NCBI GenBank assembly: GCA_028275005.1 | Contig: JAQCNN010000213.1 | Location: 1-7,181, forward strand | DNA length: 7,181 nt | Source: Salinirussus sp. | Lineage (GTDB): Archaea; Halobacteriota; Halobacteria; Halobacteriales; Haloarculaceae | Direction of reading: 5' to 3' | In this document: piece by piece, positions 1 to 5,497 of the stretch | Layout: each line of letters starts with the position of its first letter | How positions within the stretch are numbered: the stretch's first letter is position 1 | The notes under the pieces: model-generated | Seen by the model: the letters and a program-made list of their open reading frames with translations, nothing else | Database searches by the model: none | Told to the model about the DNA's origin: nothing | Translations under genes and position numbers: made by a program

Positions 1-257
1 GCCGTCACCTCCGGGAGGCCGTCGAGCGTGCCTTCGGGACGCTGTCGAACGCCCGCTACATCGTCCGGCGCGGTCTGCTCGTCGAGGAGACGATCCTCGA
101 GGAGGTCGCCGCCGGGAACGCCGACGTTGTTGTGGTCGGGGAGGGCCAGGCCAGCCGGTGGGAACGGATGATACGCCGGCTCACCGACGACCCCGACATC
201 GAGCAGTACCTGAGGACCGAACTCGACTGCGAGGTCGTGACTGCGGGCTCGGACTAA
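1..257 (+). CDS. Universal stress protein-like domain, C-terminal part (5' end outside window)
   Basis: The gene enters from the left edge. The frame read from base 3 gives 84 residues ending in a TAA at 255-257. The visible part has a Gly followed by an Ile/Leu-rich helix (VEETILEEVAAGNAD), the hydrophobic strand DVVVVGEG, a basic helix (SRWERMIRRL) and a last strand CEVVTAG. This order of helix, strand with V-V-G, helix and final strand matches the C-terminal half of UspA-type domains, which act in stress response or as sensor domains on transporters. The usual ATP-binding pattern (G-2X-G-9X-G-S/T) is not clearly present, so nucleotide binding is doubtful. Because the N-terminus is missing, this may be a stand-alone protein or the tail of a larger one such as a transporter with a Usp domain. 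It is convergent with the MscS gene, and the two stop codons overlap. Confidence 0.55.
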   Translation, partial: RHLREAVERAFGTLSNARYIVRRGLLVEETILEEVAAGNADVVVVGEGQASRWERMIRRLTDDPDIEQYLRTELDCEVVTAGSD

Positions 258-1306
258 TCCTCGTCGCCGGACTCCTCGGGGGCCGACGGTGGCACCCGCT
301 CCCGCTCTGGGCGGTGCCCGTGCCCGTTCCCGTCCCCGTCGACCGACCGACCCGCCCCCGACCCACCGGTGGAGACGTTCAGCTGACCGCTGGTTTCGTC
401 GAAGACCAGATGGGAGTGTGGGTAGGCTATCTCGATATCGGCCTCTGTCTCCGTCAGCGCGCCCCAGACCTCCTCCTGCACCCGCGAACGGGTCGTCAAC
501 AGCTTGTACGGCTCCTCGGCCCAGTAGCGCAGTCGGAGGTTGACGCCGTTGTCGGCGTAGCTGTCGATGTAGCAGGTGGGGCCAGCGGGGTAGCGGGCGG
601 CCCCGACGCGGATCCGCGGGCCGCCCTCGATGACGACATCGACCTTGCGGGCGGCCCGCTCGATGAGCCCCCGGGCCGCGGGGATGTCGCTCTCGTAGGT
701 CACCAGCACGTCCAGCGCGAGCCGGGTCCGGGCGTCCTCCGCGGAGTAGTTGGTGACGTCCCGCTCGCGGATTGTCCCGTTCGGGATGACCAGAAAGGTG
801 TTGTCGACGGTCAACAGCTTCGTGTACCGGAGGGTGATGTCGTCGACGAACCCCCTGGTCCCGTCGTCGAGTTCGACCATGTCGCCGATCTCGTAGGGCT
901 GGTCAGCCAGCAGAAAGACCCCGCTGATGAAGCTGCCGACGATCGGCGCGAGGATGACACCCACGACCGCCGAGAACACGGTCACCGACAGCGCAATACT
1001 CCCGATGTCGAAGCCGCTGAGCCGGAGGATGATAAAGAAGCCGAGCAGATACACCGTCAGCCGGAGCCCCCGTAGCGCCGTTCGCGTCAGGCTGGGGCGC
1101 TCGAACCGGCGGGCGATCCGGCGGCCGAACAGCCGGACCACCAGCCGGGCCACCGCCCACGACAGGACGACCACGACCGCCGAGGCGACCAGCGGGAGCA
1201 CCCACTCCGGAACCCAGCCCGGGAACCACGACGGCTGGCCCAGCCCCTGAAGGAGGACCGGAGCGAGGGTAGCCCTCGCCGTGTCTGTCACCCCGGCCTG
1301 TACCAT
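254..1306 (-). CDS. MscS-family small-conductance mechanosensitive ion channel
   Basis: A 350-residue membrane protein predicted to open under membrane tension and release solutes on hypo-osmotic shock, an obvious need for a halophile. Hydrophobic segments lie at about residues 34-56 and 80-98. A third, Gly/Ala-rich pore-lining helix (about 102-134) runs into the conserved DQPYEIGDMVEL stretch that opens the MscS beta domain. The beta-domain signature VIPNGTI (173-179) and the following VTNYS are clear, and the mixed alpha/beta C-terminal domain extends to about residue 305. The last 40 residues are a Gly/Asp/His/Glu-rich, low-complexity, probably disordered tail encoded over short tandem repeats. 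The ATG at 1306 is preferred because a TATA-like box lies about 27 bases upstream. A second ATG, 4 bases further upstream, is in another frame. The gene is divergent from rtcB. The family is secure; the exact subtype is not. Confidence 0.93.
   Translation of the reverse strand: MVQAGVTDTARATLAPVLLQGLGQPSWFPGWVPEWVLPLVASAVVVVLSWAVARLVVRLFGRRIARRFERPSLTRTALRGLRLTVYLLGFFIILRLSGFDIGSIALSVTVFSAVVGVILAPIVGSFISGVFLLADQPYEIGDMVELDDGTRGFVDDITLRYTKLLTVDNTFLVIPNGTIRERDVTNYSAEDARTRLALDVLVTYESDIPAARGLIERAARKVDVVIEGGPRIRVGAARYPAGPTCYIDSYADNGVNLRLRYWAEEPYKLLTTRSRVQEEVWGALTETEADIEIAYPHSHLVFDETSGQLNVSTGGSGAGRSVDGDGNGHGHRPERERVPPSAPEESGDED
316..352. repeat. Short tandem repeats: four hexamers (NCCCGT) followed by three GACC units
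   Basis: Bases 316-339 are four copies of a hexamer (GCCCGT, GCCCGT, TCCCGT, CCCCGT), and 341-352 are three GACC tetramers. On the minus strand they fall in the MscS reading frame and encode the Asp-Gly-Asp-Gly-Asn-Gly-His-Gly-His stretch and the residues just before it. The hexamer keeps the frame if it expands or shrinks, while the tetramer would not. This is probably a slippage-prone low-complexity tail rather than a regulatory element. Confidence 0.7.
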
Positions 1307-1330
1307 GCATCAGAGACGCTCCGGCCGGGA

Positions 1331-1336
1331 GATAAG
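1331..1336 (-). promoter_or_regulatory. TATA-like box of the MscS gene
   Basis: On the minus strand this reads CTTATC inside AACCCTTATCTCC, an A/T-rich island in very G/C-rich DNA. Its centre is about 27 bases upstream of the ATG at 1306, the spacing expected for a haloarchaeal transcript that starts at or next to the start codon. No Shine-Dalgarno sequence is seen before the ATG, which fits a leaderless mRNA. Assigned from position and composition only. Confidence 0.5.
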
Positions 1337-1360
1337 GGTTGCCCCGTCGCCGGTGCGAAC

Positions 1361-1368
1361 GTTATTTC
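1361..1368 (+). promoter_or_regulatory. TATA-like box of rtcB
   Basis: GTTATTTC is centred about 28 bases upstream of the ATG at 1393, which suggests a leaderless or nearly leaderless mRNA. It supports 1393 over an in-frame ATG at 1339, which would put this box inside the coding region. Together with the box at 1331-1336 on the other strand it makes a compact divergent promoter region of 86 bases. Confidence 0.55.
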
Positions 1369-1392
1369 AGCGTTGCTCGTCCACACTCGGGT

Positions 1393-2883
1393 ATGACCAC
1401 CTTCGACGCCGGACCCGTCACGCTCGAGCGTGTCCGGGAGTTTGTCTGGGAGATCCCACAGACGGGCGAGATGCGTGTCCCCGCCCGGGTGCTCGCGAGC
1501 GAGGCCCTGCTCGAGGAGATCGCGGAGGACAGGAGCCTCCAGCAACTGCGCAACACGACCCACCTCCCCGGCATCCGGAACTACGCCCTCTGCATGCCAG
1601 ACGGGCACCAGGGCTACGGCTTCCCGGTCGGCGGTGTCGCCGGTATCGACGCCGAGGACGGCTGTATTAGCCCTGGAGCGGTCGGCTACGACATTAACTG
1701 CGGCGTCCGGATGGTGCGGACGGACCTTGACTACGACGACGTCCGTGGCCGTGAGGCGGAACTGGTCGACCGGCTCTTCGAGGCGGTGCCGACCGGTCTC
1801 GGCGGCGGCGGGGTCCACCAGGGGACGATGGCCGATGTCGAGGCGATCCTCGAACGCGGCATGGACTGGGCCTTAGAGGCTGGGTACGCGGTCCCGGAGG
1901 ACCTTGCTCACTGCGAGGACGAGGGCCGTCGTCCGGAGGGTGACGCCACTGCCGTCTCCCAGAAGGCCAGAGACCGCGGGAAAAATCAGCTCGGCTCGCT
2001 GGGGTCGGGGAACCACTTCCTGGAGGTCCAGCGGGTGACCGACATCTTCCGGCCGGACGTGGCGGCGGAGTTCGGCCTCCGGGCGGACCAGGTGGTCGTC
2101 CTCATCCACTGTGGGTCGCGGGGGCTCGGCCACCAGGTCTGTACCGACTACCTCCGGGAGGTCGAACAGACCCACCAGGGGCTGTTGGACCAGCTCCCTG
2201 AAAAGGAGCTCGCGGCGGCGCCCGCGGGCTCGCAGTTGGCCGACGCCTACTACCGGGCGATGTGTGCCGCGATCAACTTCGCGTGGGTCAACCGCCAGCT
2301 GATCACCCACCAGACCCGCCAGGTCTTCGCGGATGTCTTCGACGCCGAGTGGGAGGACCTGGGGATGGACCTGTTGTACGACGTGGCCCACAACATCGCG
2401 AAAACGGAGCGCCACGAGGTGGCGGTCGGCCCGGCGGACGACGGGGCCACCGGCCGCGAGGAGCGGGAGCTGTACGTCCACCGGAAGGGGGCCACCCGGT
2501 CGTTCCCGGCCGGCCGCCCGGAGCTCCCGCCGGCCTACCGTGACGTTGGCCAGCCGGTGGTCATCCCTGGCAGCATGGGGGCAGGGAGCTACATCCTCCG
2601 CGGGGGTGAGGAGTCACTCGCCGAGACCTTCGGCTCGACGGCCCACGGTGCCGGCCGGCTGATGAGCCGCACGCAGGCCAAAGACGAGTTCTGGGGCGAG
2701 GACGTCAAACAGGACCTCCGGGAGCGCCAGCAGGTCTACGTCAAGGCCCAGAGCGGTGCGACCGTGGCGGAGGAGGCACCCGGGGTCTACAAGGACGTCG
2801 ACGAGGTGATCCGCGTCTCCGACGCCCTGGGGATCGGTGACCGTGTCGCCCGCACGTTCCCGGTCTGTAACATCAAGGGCTAG
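1393..2883 (+). CDS. rtcB: RtcB, GTP-dependent RNA-splicing ligase (3'-phosphate/5'-hydroxyl RNA ligase)
   Basis: A 496-residue protein that covers the full RtcB fold. RtcB joins RNA ends carrying 2',3'-cyclic phosphate or 3'-phosphate to a 5'-OH using GTP and Mn2+. In archaea it seals tRNA halves after the splicing endonuclease. The metal and catalytic residues are all visible: Asp100 and Cys103 in GYDINCGVR, His208 in GSGNHFLEVQ, His239 in LIHCGSRGLGHQ, His333 in DVAHNIAK, and the guanylated His418 in STAHGAGR. The IPGSMGAGSY loop (391-400) is also present. No intein interrupts it, although inteins occur in some archaeal rtcB genes. The start at 1393 fits a TATA-like box about 28 bases upstream. 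The frame also allows an ATG at 1339, but the added 18 residues are basic and unlike the family's N-terminus. No archease gene is adjacent in this window. Confidence 0.97.
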   Translation: MTTFDAGPVTLERVREFVWEIPQTGEMRVPARVLASEALLEEIAEDRSLQQLRNTTHLPGIRNYALCMPDGHQGYGFPVGGVAGIDAEDGCISPGAVGYDINCGVRMVRTDLDYDDVRGREAELVDRLFEAVPTGLGGGGVHQGTMADVEAILERGMDWALEAGYAVPEDLAHCEDEGRRPEGDATAVSQKARDRGKNQLGSLGSGNHFLEVQRVTDIFRPDVAAEFGLRADQVVVLIHCGSRGLGHQVCTDYLREVEQTHQGLLDQLPEKELAAAPAGSQLADAYYRAMCAAINFAWVNRQLITHQTRQVFADVFDAEWEDLGMDLLYDVAHNIAKTERHEVAVGPADDGATGREERELYVHRKGATRSFPAGRPELPPAYRDVGQPVVIPGSMGAGSYILRGGEESLAETFGSTAHGAGRLMSRTQAKDEFWGEDVKQDLRERQQVYVKAQSGATVAEEAPGVYKDVDEVIRVSDALGIGDRVARTFPVCNIKG

Positions 2884-2944
2884 GGTCGTCTCCGGCCCTC
2901 GGGTCCGTGTGTTGCGTGTCGGGCCGCCGTCGCCGGGACAACCC

Positions 2945-2950
2945 CTTTAG
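2945..2950 (+). promoter_or_regulatory. TATA-like box of the eIF2B-like gene
   Basis: CTTTAG, within ACCCCTTTAGCC, is centred about 27 bases upstream of the ATG at 2974. It is the only A/T-rich island in the 90-base gap after rtcB. This spacing implies a separate, probably leaderless transcript rather than read-through from rtcB. The rest of the gap (2884-2944) shows nothing I can name. Confidence 0.5.
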
Positions 2951-2973
2951 CCGGGCCGCCCGAGTGATGGAGT

Positions 2974-3825
2974 ATGATAGACCAGACCGTCGACGAGATC
3001 GCCGACATGCAGACCCACTCCTCGTCGGTCGTGGCGGTCAAGGCGGCGCGGGCCCTCGGCGAACTGACCGACCGGGAGTTCCCGGCCGTCGAGGAGTATC
3101 TGCGCGCCCTGGAGCGAAACAGCAACGCCCTCCGGCGGGCCAACCCCTCTCACGCCTCGCTGCACAACACCCAGGCCCGGGTCGTCGAGCGGGTCACCGG
3201 CGAGGACCACGACAGCGTCGCGGCGGCACAGCGACTCACCGAGACGGCCATCGACGCGGTGGTCGAGACCGTCGAGGAGGGGAAACAGCGGGCCGCCGAA
3301 CACGGGGCCGACCTGCTCGCCGATGACGACACCCTGCTGGTCCACGACTACTCGACGACGGTGCTCTCGGCGGTCACCCGGGCCGCCGAGGCGGGTGCCT
3401 CGTTCACCGTCTACGTCACCGAGGCCCGACCCCGGTATCTCGGGCGGAAGATGGCCCGCCGACTCGCCGAGTTCGAGGCCGTCGACACCCACCTGCTGGT
3501 CGACAGCGCAAGCGGCCACTACCTCTCCGAGTGTGACCGTGTCGTTGTCGGGATGGACTGTATCGTCGAGGACACCCTGTACAACCGCGTCGGGACGTAC
3601 CCGCTGGCCGCGACGGCCGCCGACGCCGGGGTGCCCGTCGCCGTTATCGGCTCGGCCGCCAAACTCGTCGACACGGGCTTTGCCTTCGAAAACGAGTTCC
3701 GGGCGGCGAGCGAGGTAATGCGCGAGCCGGCCGACGGCTTCGTGGTCGAAAACCCCGCCTACGACGCGACGCCGACCCGGCTCGTCGACACCGTCGTCAC
3801 CGACGAGGGCCGTTTCGACCCGTGA
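2974..3825 (+). CDS. eIF2B alpha/beta/delta-family protein (aIF2B / ribose-1,5-bisphosphate isomerase-like)
   Basis: A 283-residue protein of the family that includes eukaryotic eIF2B-alpha, methylthioribose-1-phosphate isomerase (MtnA) and archaeal ribose-1,5-bisphosphate (R15P) isomerase. The N-terminal half is helical. The Rossmann-like half carries VYVTEARPRYLGRKMA (146-161), VDSASGHYLSE (176-186), GMDCIVED (193-200) and YNRVGTYP (203-210), all lining up with family landmarks. The Asp of the GxD motif is present (Asp195). At the place of the catalytic Cys, where isomerases have THC, this protein reads VHDYS with Asp125, closer to eIF2B-alpha (THAYS). It also stops soon after VVTDEGRF and lacks the final helix seen in R15P isomerases. 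The name R15P isomerase is therefore risky. A regulatory or structural role is possible, but this is inference. It appears to be transcribed on its own, between rtcB and the DUF373 gene. Confidence 0.85.
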   Translation: MIDQTVDEIADMQTHSSSVVAVKAARALGELTDREFPAVEEYLRALERNSNALRRANPSHASLHNTQARVVERVTGEDHDSVAAAQRLTETAIDAVVETVEEGKQRAAEHGADLLADDDTLLVHDYSTTVLSAVTRAAEAGASFTVYVTEARPRYLGRKMARRLAEFEAVDTHLLVDSASGHYLSECDRVVVGMDCIVEDTLYNRVGTYPLAATAADAGVPVAVIGSAAKLVDTGFAFENEFRAASEVMREPADGFVVENPAYDATPTRLVDTVVTDEGRFDP

Positions 3826-3832
3826 ACCGTCG

Positions 3833-3846
3833 TGGGGGTTTTTACT
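3833..3846 (+). promoter_or_regulatory. TATA-like box of the DUF373 gene, possibly doubling as oligo-T terminator
   Basis: The sequence GTGGGGGTTTTTACTC follows the eIF2B-like stop codon (3823-3825). The A/T-rich core GTTTTTACT (3838-3846) is centred about 27 bases before the GTG at 3869, as expected for a leaderless mRNA. The run of five Ts after a G tract, just downstream of a stop codon, is also what archaeal terminators look like, so one short gap may end one transcript and begin the next. Confidence 0.5.
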
Positions 3847-3868
3847 CCGGCGTAGCCTGCCTGCAGGT

Positions 3869-4990
3869 GTGAGCACGCTGGTTGTCTGTCTCTACCGGGG
3901 TGGCCCGCTCCCGACCAGCCTGCCGGTCGTCGGCGAGGCGCCGGTCGAGAGCCTGGTGACGGAGGCCGGCGTCGAGGACCCCGAGGACAGCCGCGTGAAC
4001 TGCCTGCTCGAGGGGTTGCGTGTCGCCCGCGAGACCGACGGGGAGACGGTCCTCGCGGTCGTCTCCGCGGAGGACTCGGTCAGCGGGACACGGGCGCTCG
4101 CCGCCCAGGTCGACAGCCTCGTCGCCGAGCAGGACCCGGACTCGGCGGTGGTGGTCGTCGACAGCGCCGAGGACGAGCGTCTCGTCCCGATCGTGGAGAG
4201 CCGTATCCGTGTGGACGCCGTCGACCGTGTGGTCGTCCGACAGGCCCACGACATCGAGTCGACCTACTACCTGCTCAAGCAGTTCCTCGCCGACGAACAG
4301 CTCCGGCAGACGGTGCTGGTCCCGCTGGGACTCGCCCTGCTCGCCTTTCCGGTGCTTCTGTTCGTCGCCGCGTCCCCCGCTGTCGCGGTCGGCACCATCG
4401 CGGCCGCGGTTGGCCTCTATCTGCTGTACAAAGGGCTGGGCGTCGACAGCTACCTCGCCGCGCTGCCCGGCCAGGTCCGCGGGGCACTCTACTCCGGGCA
4501 GGTCTCGCTTGTCACCTACGTCGTTGCCGGGGGGCTCGCACTCGTCGGGCTGTTCGTCGGCGCCCTCGCCGCGTCCGGGCTCAACTCCGCCCCGGACCTG
4601 CTCGTTGTGATGCGGTTTGTCTACGACGCCATCCCCTGGCTGACCGCGGCGGCGCTGACCGCGAGCGCCGGCCGCCTGCTCGACGAGTTCATCCGCGACG
4701 ACGACCTCGGTGGGGCGTACGTGAACCTCCCATTCGTCGCGGTGGCGGTTGGGCTCGCGGTCCGTGGCTTTTCGGCGTACTTTCTGGAGCGGTCGGGCGT
4801 CTTCGCGGCTGTGAACGTCCCGAGTGCGGACCTCGGCCCGTTCTCGCTCGAGGGGTTTTCGCTCTCGCCGGGCGCACACCTCGCACTGTTCATTCTCGCG
4901 AGTATCCTCATCAGCCTCGTCGGCGTCCGGGCCGCCGCCTACGTCAGCGGCTCGGACATCGAGATGGAGTTCGACGAGCCGAGTTCGTAA
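3869..4990 (+). CDS. DUF373 family membrane protein, function unknown
   Basis: A 373-residue protein of DUF373, an uncharacterised, mainly archaeal family. Residues 1-145 form a soluble domain with alternating strands: STLVVCLYR (2-10), VNCLLEGLRVAR (43-54), VLAVVS (61-66), and DSAVVVVDSAEDERLVPIVESR (91-112), then VVVRQAHDIESTYYLLKQFL (121-140), which is highly characteristic. It is followed by about six hydrophobic helices near 147-168, 170-190, 211-235, 244-266, 285-305 and 335-358, and a short acidic tail. From memory, related haloarchaeal proteins tend to have an acidic VDR-type motif after the first strand. Here the sequence is LYRGGP, which may mark divergence. Start codon is GTG, supported by the -27 TATA-like box. 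Only 31 bases separate it from the DUF371 gene, so they may be co-transcribed. No biochemical role is established that I know of. Confidence 0.88.
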   Translation: MSTLVVCLYRGGPLPTSLPVVGEAPVESLVTEAGVEDPEDSRVNCLLEGLRVARETDGETVLAVVSAEDSVSGTRALAAQVDSLVAEQDPDSAVVVVDSAEDERLVPIVESRIRVDAVDRVVVRQAHDIESTYYLLKQFLADEQLRQTVLVPLGLALLAFPVLLFVAASPAVAVGTIAAAVGLYLLYKGLGVDSYLAALPGQVRGALYSGQVSLVTYVVAGGLALVGLFVGALAASGLNSAPDLLVVMRFVYDAIPWLTAAALTASAGRLLDEFIRDDDLGGAYVNLPFVAVAVGLAVRGFSAYFLERSGVFAAVNVPSADLGPFSLEGFSLSPGAHLALFILASILISLVGVRAAAYVSGSDIEMEFDEPSS

Positions 4991-5010
4991 CCCCTGTGTC
5001 CCGCCACACC

Positions 5011-5014
5011 GAGG
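5011..5014 (+). promoter_or_regulatory. Possible ribosome binding site (GAGG) for the DUF371 gene
   Basis: GAGG lies 7 bases before the ATG at 5022 and can pair with the CCUC of the 16S rRNA 3' end. There is no convincing TATA-like box at -27 here. That combination is what an internal gene of an operon would show, so this weak site fits co-transcription with the DUF373 gene. Confidence 0.4.
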
Positions 5015-5021
5015 GTCGGAT

Positions 5022-5447
5022 ATGGACCACCCTCCCTCCGAGACGGTCAGTGCCAGCGGCCACGAACACGTCCAGGCAACCCACGAGAGCACCTTCGAGG
5101 TGACGACCGACGACTATCTCACCCCGGCCGGCGACTGTATCCTGGCGGTCGAGGCGGCGCGCGCGCCCGCTGACTTCGACGACGCCACCGTCGCCGCCTG
5201 TCGCGACCACGGCGCGACAGTCGTCGTTACCGTCGAGGCCGGCGGGCACCGCGAACAGGTGCGCGGCCGGGGTCACCCCGACCTGACCTTCGACAGCGAC
5301 CGTTCGGCAGTCTGCCGGACCAGTGACTACGTCGACGACCGGACCGTGATGGTGGGGGCCGAACGCGCCGCGGCCGGCCTGGACCGGGGGCTCGTCGCCG
5401 CCCTGGCAAACGGCGCCGATTGTAAGTTCACCCTTACCGTCGAGTGA
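5022..5447 (+). CDS. DUF371 family protein, function unknown
   Basis: A 141-residue soluble protein of DUF371, a small archaeal family without a known function. The landmarks are clear: SASGHEHVQATHESTFEVT (10-28), YLTPAGDCILAVEA (32-45), RGRGHPDLTF (81-90), and RTSDYVDDRTVMVGA (99-113), followed by the helical AAAGLDRGLVAALANG (116-131) and a last strand CKFTLTVE. Conserved His, Asp and Arg residues in these blocks (His14, His16, His21, Asp38, His85, Asp102, Asp106, Arg107) would suit a metal or nucleotide site, but this is inference. ATG 5022 is chosen because the extra upstream reading frame overlaps the DUF373 gene in a basic, non-haloarchaeal composition, and because a GAGG lies 7 bases upstream. 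Likely the second gene of a transcript with DUF373. Confidence 0.87.
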   Translation: MDHPPSETVSASGHEHVQATHESTFEVTTDDYLTPAGDCILAVEAARAPADFDDATVAACRDHGATVVVTVEAGGHREQVRGRGHPDLTFDSDRSAVCRTSDYVDDRTVMVGAERAAAGLDRGLVAALANGADCKFTLTVE

Positions 5448-5466
5448 TACGACCCGGGCTCAGAAC

Positions 5467-5475
5467 CCTCAAATG
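5467..5475 (+). promoter_or_regulatory. Weak TATA-like box before the squalene/phytoene synthase gene
   Basis: CCTCAAATG is centred about 27 bases upstream of the GTG at 5498 and is the only A/T-rich run close to that spacing. It is a poorer match than the other boxes in the window. It supports the GTG at 5498 as the start over the GTG at 5444, which would place this box inside the gene. The gene could equally be transcribed from upstream. Confidence 0.3.
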
Positions 5476-5497
5476 TCTCGGTCCCCTCTGTTTCAGT

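Noticed and set aside
158..1075. A 305-codon open frame on the plus strand opposite the MscS gene.
   Set aside because: It overlaps the Usp-like gene and the MscS gene, and its Pro/Arg/Asp-rich low-complexity translation is typical of shadow frames.
1339..1392. N-terminal extension of RtcB from an upstream ATG at 1339.
   Set aside because: The added residues are basic (PRRRCERYF), the segment contains the TATA-like box, and the family N-terminus fits the ATG at 1393.
2947..3876. A 309-codon open frame on the minus strand opposite the eIF2B-like gene.
   Set aside because: It is an antisense shadow of a gene with clear family motifs, has no promoter-like signal, and matches no recognisable domain.
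3842..5092. A 416-codon open frame on the minus strand opposite the DUF373 gene.
   Set aside because: It is the complement of a well-supported DUF373 gene in very G/C-rich DNA, where antisense frames lack stop codons. Its translation is unlike a folded protein, rich in Arg/Glu/Gln without family landmarks.
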